Below, in pieces: positions 7,236 to 7,648 of a stretch of 7,648 bases of DNA. The position numbers and the translations under genes are program-made. Source of the stretch: Betaproteobacteria bacterium TMED41. GTDB lineage: Bacteria > Pseudomonadota > Gammaproteobacteria > Burkholderiales > Burkholderiaceae_A. Each line of letters starts with the position of its first letter. The stretch's first letter is position 1. The DNA lies in assembly GCA_002167365.1 (NCBI GenBank), contig NHCU01000012.1, positions 1-7,648 on the forward strand, given 5' to 3'. The notes beneath the pieces are model-generated. The model saw only the letters and a list, made by a program, of their open reading frames with translations, did no database searches and was not told the origin of the DNA.

Positions 7236-7273
7236 CTTCATGGGACAACCCATCTTTGTTGTTCCCCATGAAG
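7236..7273. terminator. Long imperfect hairpin, possible terminator, likely operon 3' boundary
   Basis: CTTCATGGG (7236-7244) pairs with CCCATGAAG (7265-7273) and ACAAC (7245-7249) with GTTGT (7258-7262). This leaves a 2-base bulge (7263-7264) and an 8-base loop, giving 14 base pairs in all. It lies 41 bases past the chaperone stop. No U-run follows on the plus strand; on the minus strand the hairpin is followed by an AT-rich tract with TTTTATTT. It could therefore terminate minus-strand transcription as well or better. Pairing is read directly; the function is inferred. Confidence 0.45.
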
Positions 7274-7393
7274 GTGCAAACGCCGTGGGGTAACTACTGA
7301 GATACGATATGGATGAAAAACAATAACTGTTGGCGTTAATGGTTATCGGAAAGGCCTTAAAAGTGCTGATGAATGGAGCGAAATAGCGGAAGA

Positions 7394-7552
7394 TCACATT
7401 AGTTTCCAATTATAAAATATTTCTTTGTCGCACCTTAAAGCATCATACATCAATCGCTCAGTTTTAACGGCTCTTTTGAGTTTGTTCTGCTCTAACTCCA
7501 CGCCCTGTTTTTGATTCCGTTGGATTATGTTATCTCGGTTTTCTTTCCACAA
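7394..7552 (-). CDS. Weak minus-strand ORF, hypothetical 52-residue protein
   Basis: On the minus strand a frame is open from 7552 (TTG) to the TGA at 7396-7394. It encodes a very charged, Lys/Arg/Glu/Asn/Gln-rich, probably helical peptide (for example GVELEQNKLKRAVKTERLMY), with an aromatic end FYNWKLM. The only early start is TTG, with no good ribosome site, and an in-frame TGA lies five codons further upstream. It could be a small real gene convergent with the operon, the 3' remnant of a longer disrupted gene, or chance in AT-rich DNA. I recognise no family. The near-palindrome at 7607-7622 would lie upstream of it. Confidence 0.2.
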   Translation of the reverse strand: MWKENRDNIIQRNQKQGVELEQNKLKRAVKTERLMYDALRCDKEIFYNWKLM

Positions 7553-7606
7553 AAAATAAACTACTCAATTTGCGAAAGAAACACATGGAATGTAATGTAA
7601 TCTTAG

Positions 7607-7622
7607 GTGACTTATAAGTGAC
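7607..7622. repeat. 16-base near-palindrome, possible operator
   Basis: GTGACTTATAAGTGAC has a perfect 10-base palindromic core (ACTTATAAGT, 7610-7619) and pairs at 7 of 8 positions overall; the one mismatch is at 7609/7620. It sits in non-coding DNA about 55 bases upstream of the weak minus-strand ORF. The symmetry would suit a dimeric regulator, but no function is shown. Confidence 0.3.
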
Positions 7623-7648
7623 TAATTTTGCTAACTCATTGTTTTTAC

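Larger units (their letters stand above)
7274..7648. other. Operon-distal region without a convincing gene
   Basis: No plus-strand frame here has a normal start, ribosome site and useful length. A 32-codon open stretch (7317-7415) reads TVGVNGYRKGLKSADEWSEI in part but has no start codon and follows an in-frame TGA, so it may be a decayed gene end or chance. One minus-strand frame (7394-7552) is open and is listed separately. I see no tRNA, insertion-sequence ends, CRISPR units or transposase motifs. Confidence 0.5.

Noticed and set aside
7176..7409. Minus-strand 77-codon open frame after the chaperone gene
   Set aside because: It runs through both hairpins and the end of the chaperone gene; its product is Ser/Phe/Ile-rich without a recognisable pattern, and no ribosome site is evident.

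Overview
The window holds one tightly packed plus-strand operon for periplasmic copper(I)/silver(I) export, of the Cus (HME-RND) type, running from about 285 to 7195. It comes from a Gram-negative bacterium, because the operon encodes an outer-membrane channel, a periplasmic adaptor and an inner-membrane RND pump. Base composition is moderately AT-rich. The protein style fits a proteobacterium, possibly an alphaproteobacterium, but no marker gene here fixes the lineage.

Layout. Positions 1-111 are the last 36 codons of a trypsin-like (S1C) serine protease. Positions 112-284 are a non-coding gap that should carry the operon promoter. At 285-638 is a small secreted Cys/His/Met-rich protein I cannot assign to a named family. 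Then follow a TolC-family channel (717-1943), a CusB-type adaptor (1940-3715), a CusA-type pump (3702-6863) and a CusF-type copper chaperone (6866-7195). The junctions are a 4-base overlap, a 14-base overlap and a 2-base gap, so the last four genes are almost certainly co-transcribed and translationally coupled. Positions 7196-7648 contain no convincing gene. They hold two hairpins, a weak minus-strand ORF, a possible decayed coding scrap and a near-palindrome.

How the parts work together (family knowledge applied to conserved residues seen here). Cu(I)/Ag(I) in the periplasm is bound by the CusF-like chaperone (His58, Trp66, Met69, Met71) and passed to the adaptor. The adaptor carries its own Cys/Met/His metal-binding domain at the N-terminus. 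The metal then reaches the three-methionine site of the pump (Met579, Met629, Met678), and proton-driven transport (Asp416, Glu945, Lys984) expels it through the TolC-type channel. The leading Cys/His/Met-rich protein is probably an accessory periplasmic metal binder. No regulator (CusRS, CueR, CopY-like) or copper ATPase lies in the window.

I do not see a wholly new system. The least ordinary points are the small metal-ligand-rich leader protein, a C-terminal adaptor domain resembling DUF3347 that has lost its expected metal ligands, and the structured, apparently decayed 3' flank.
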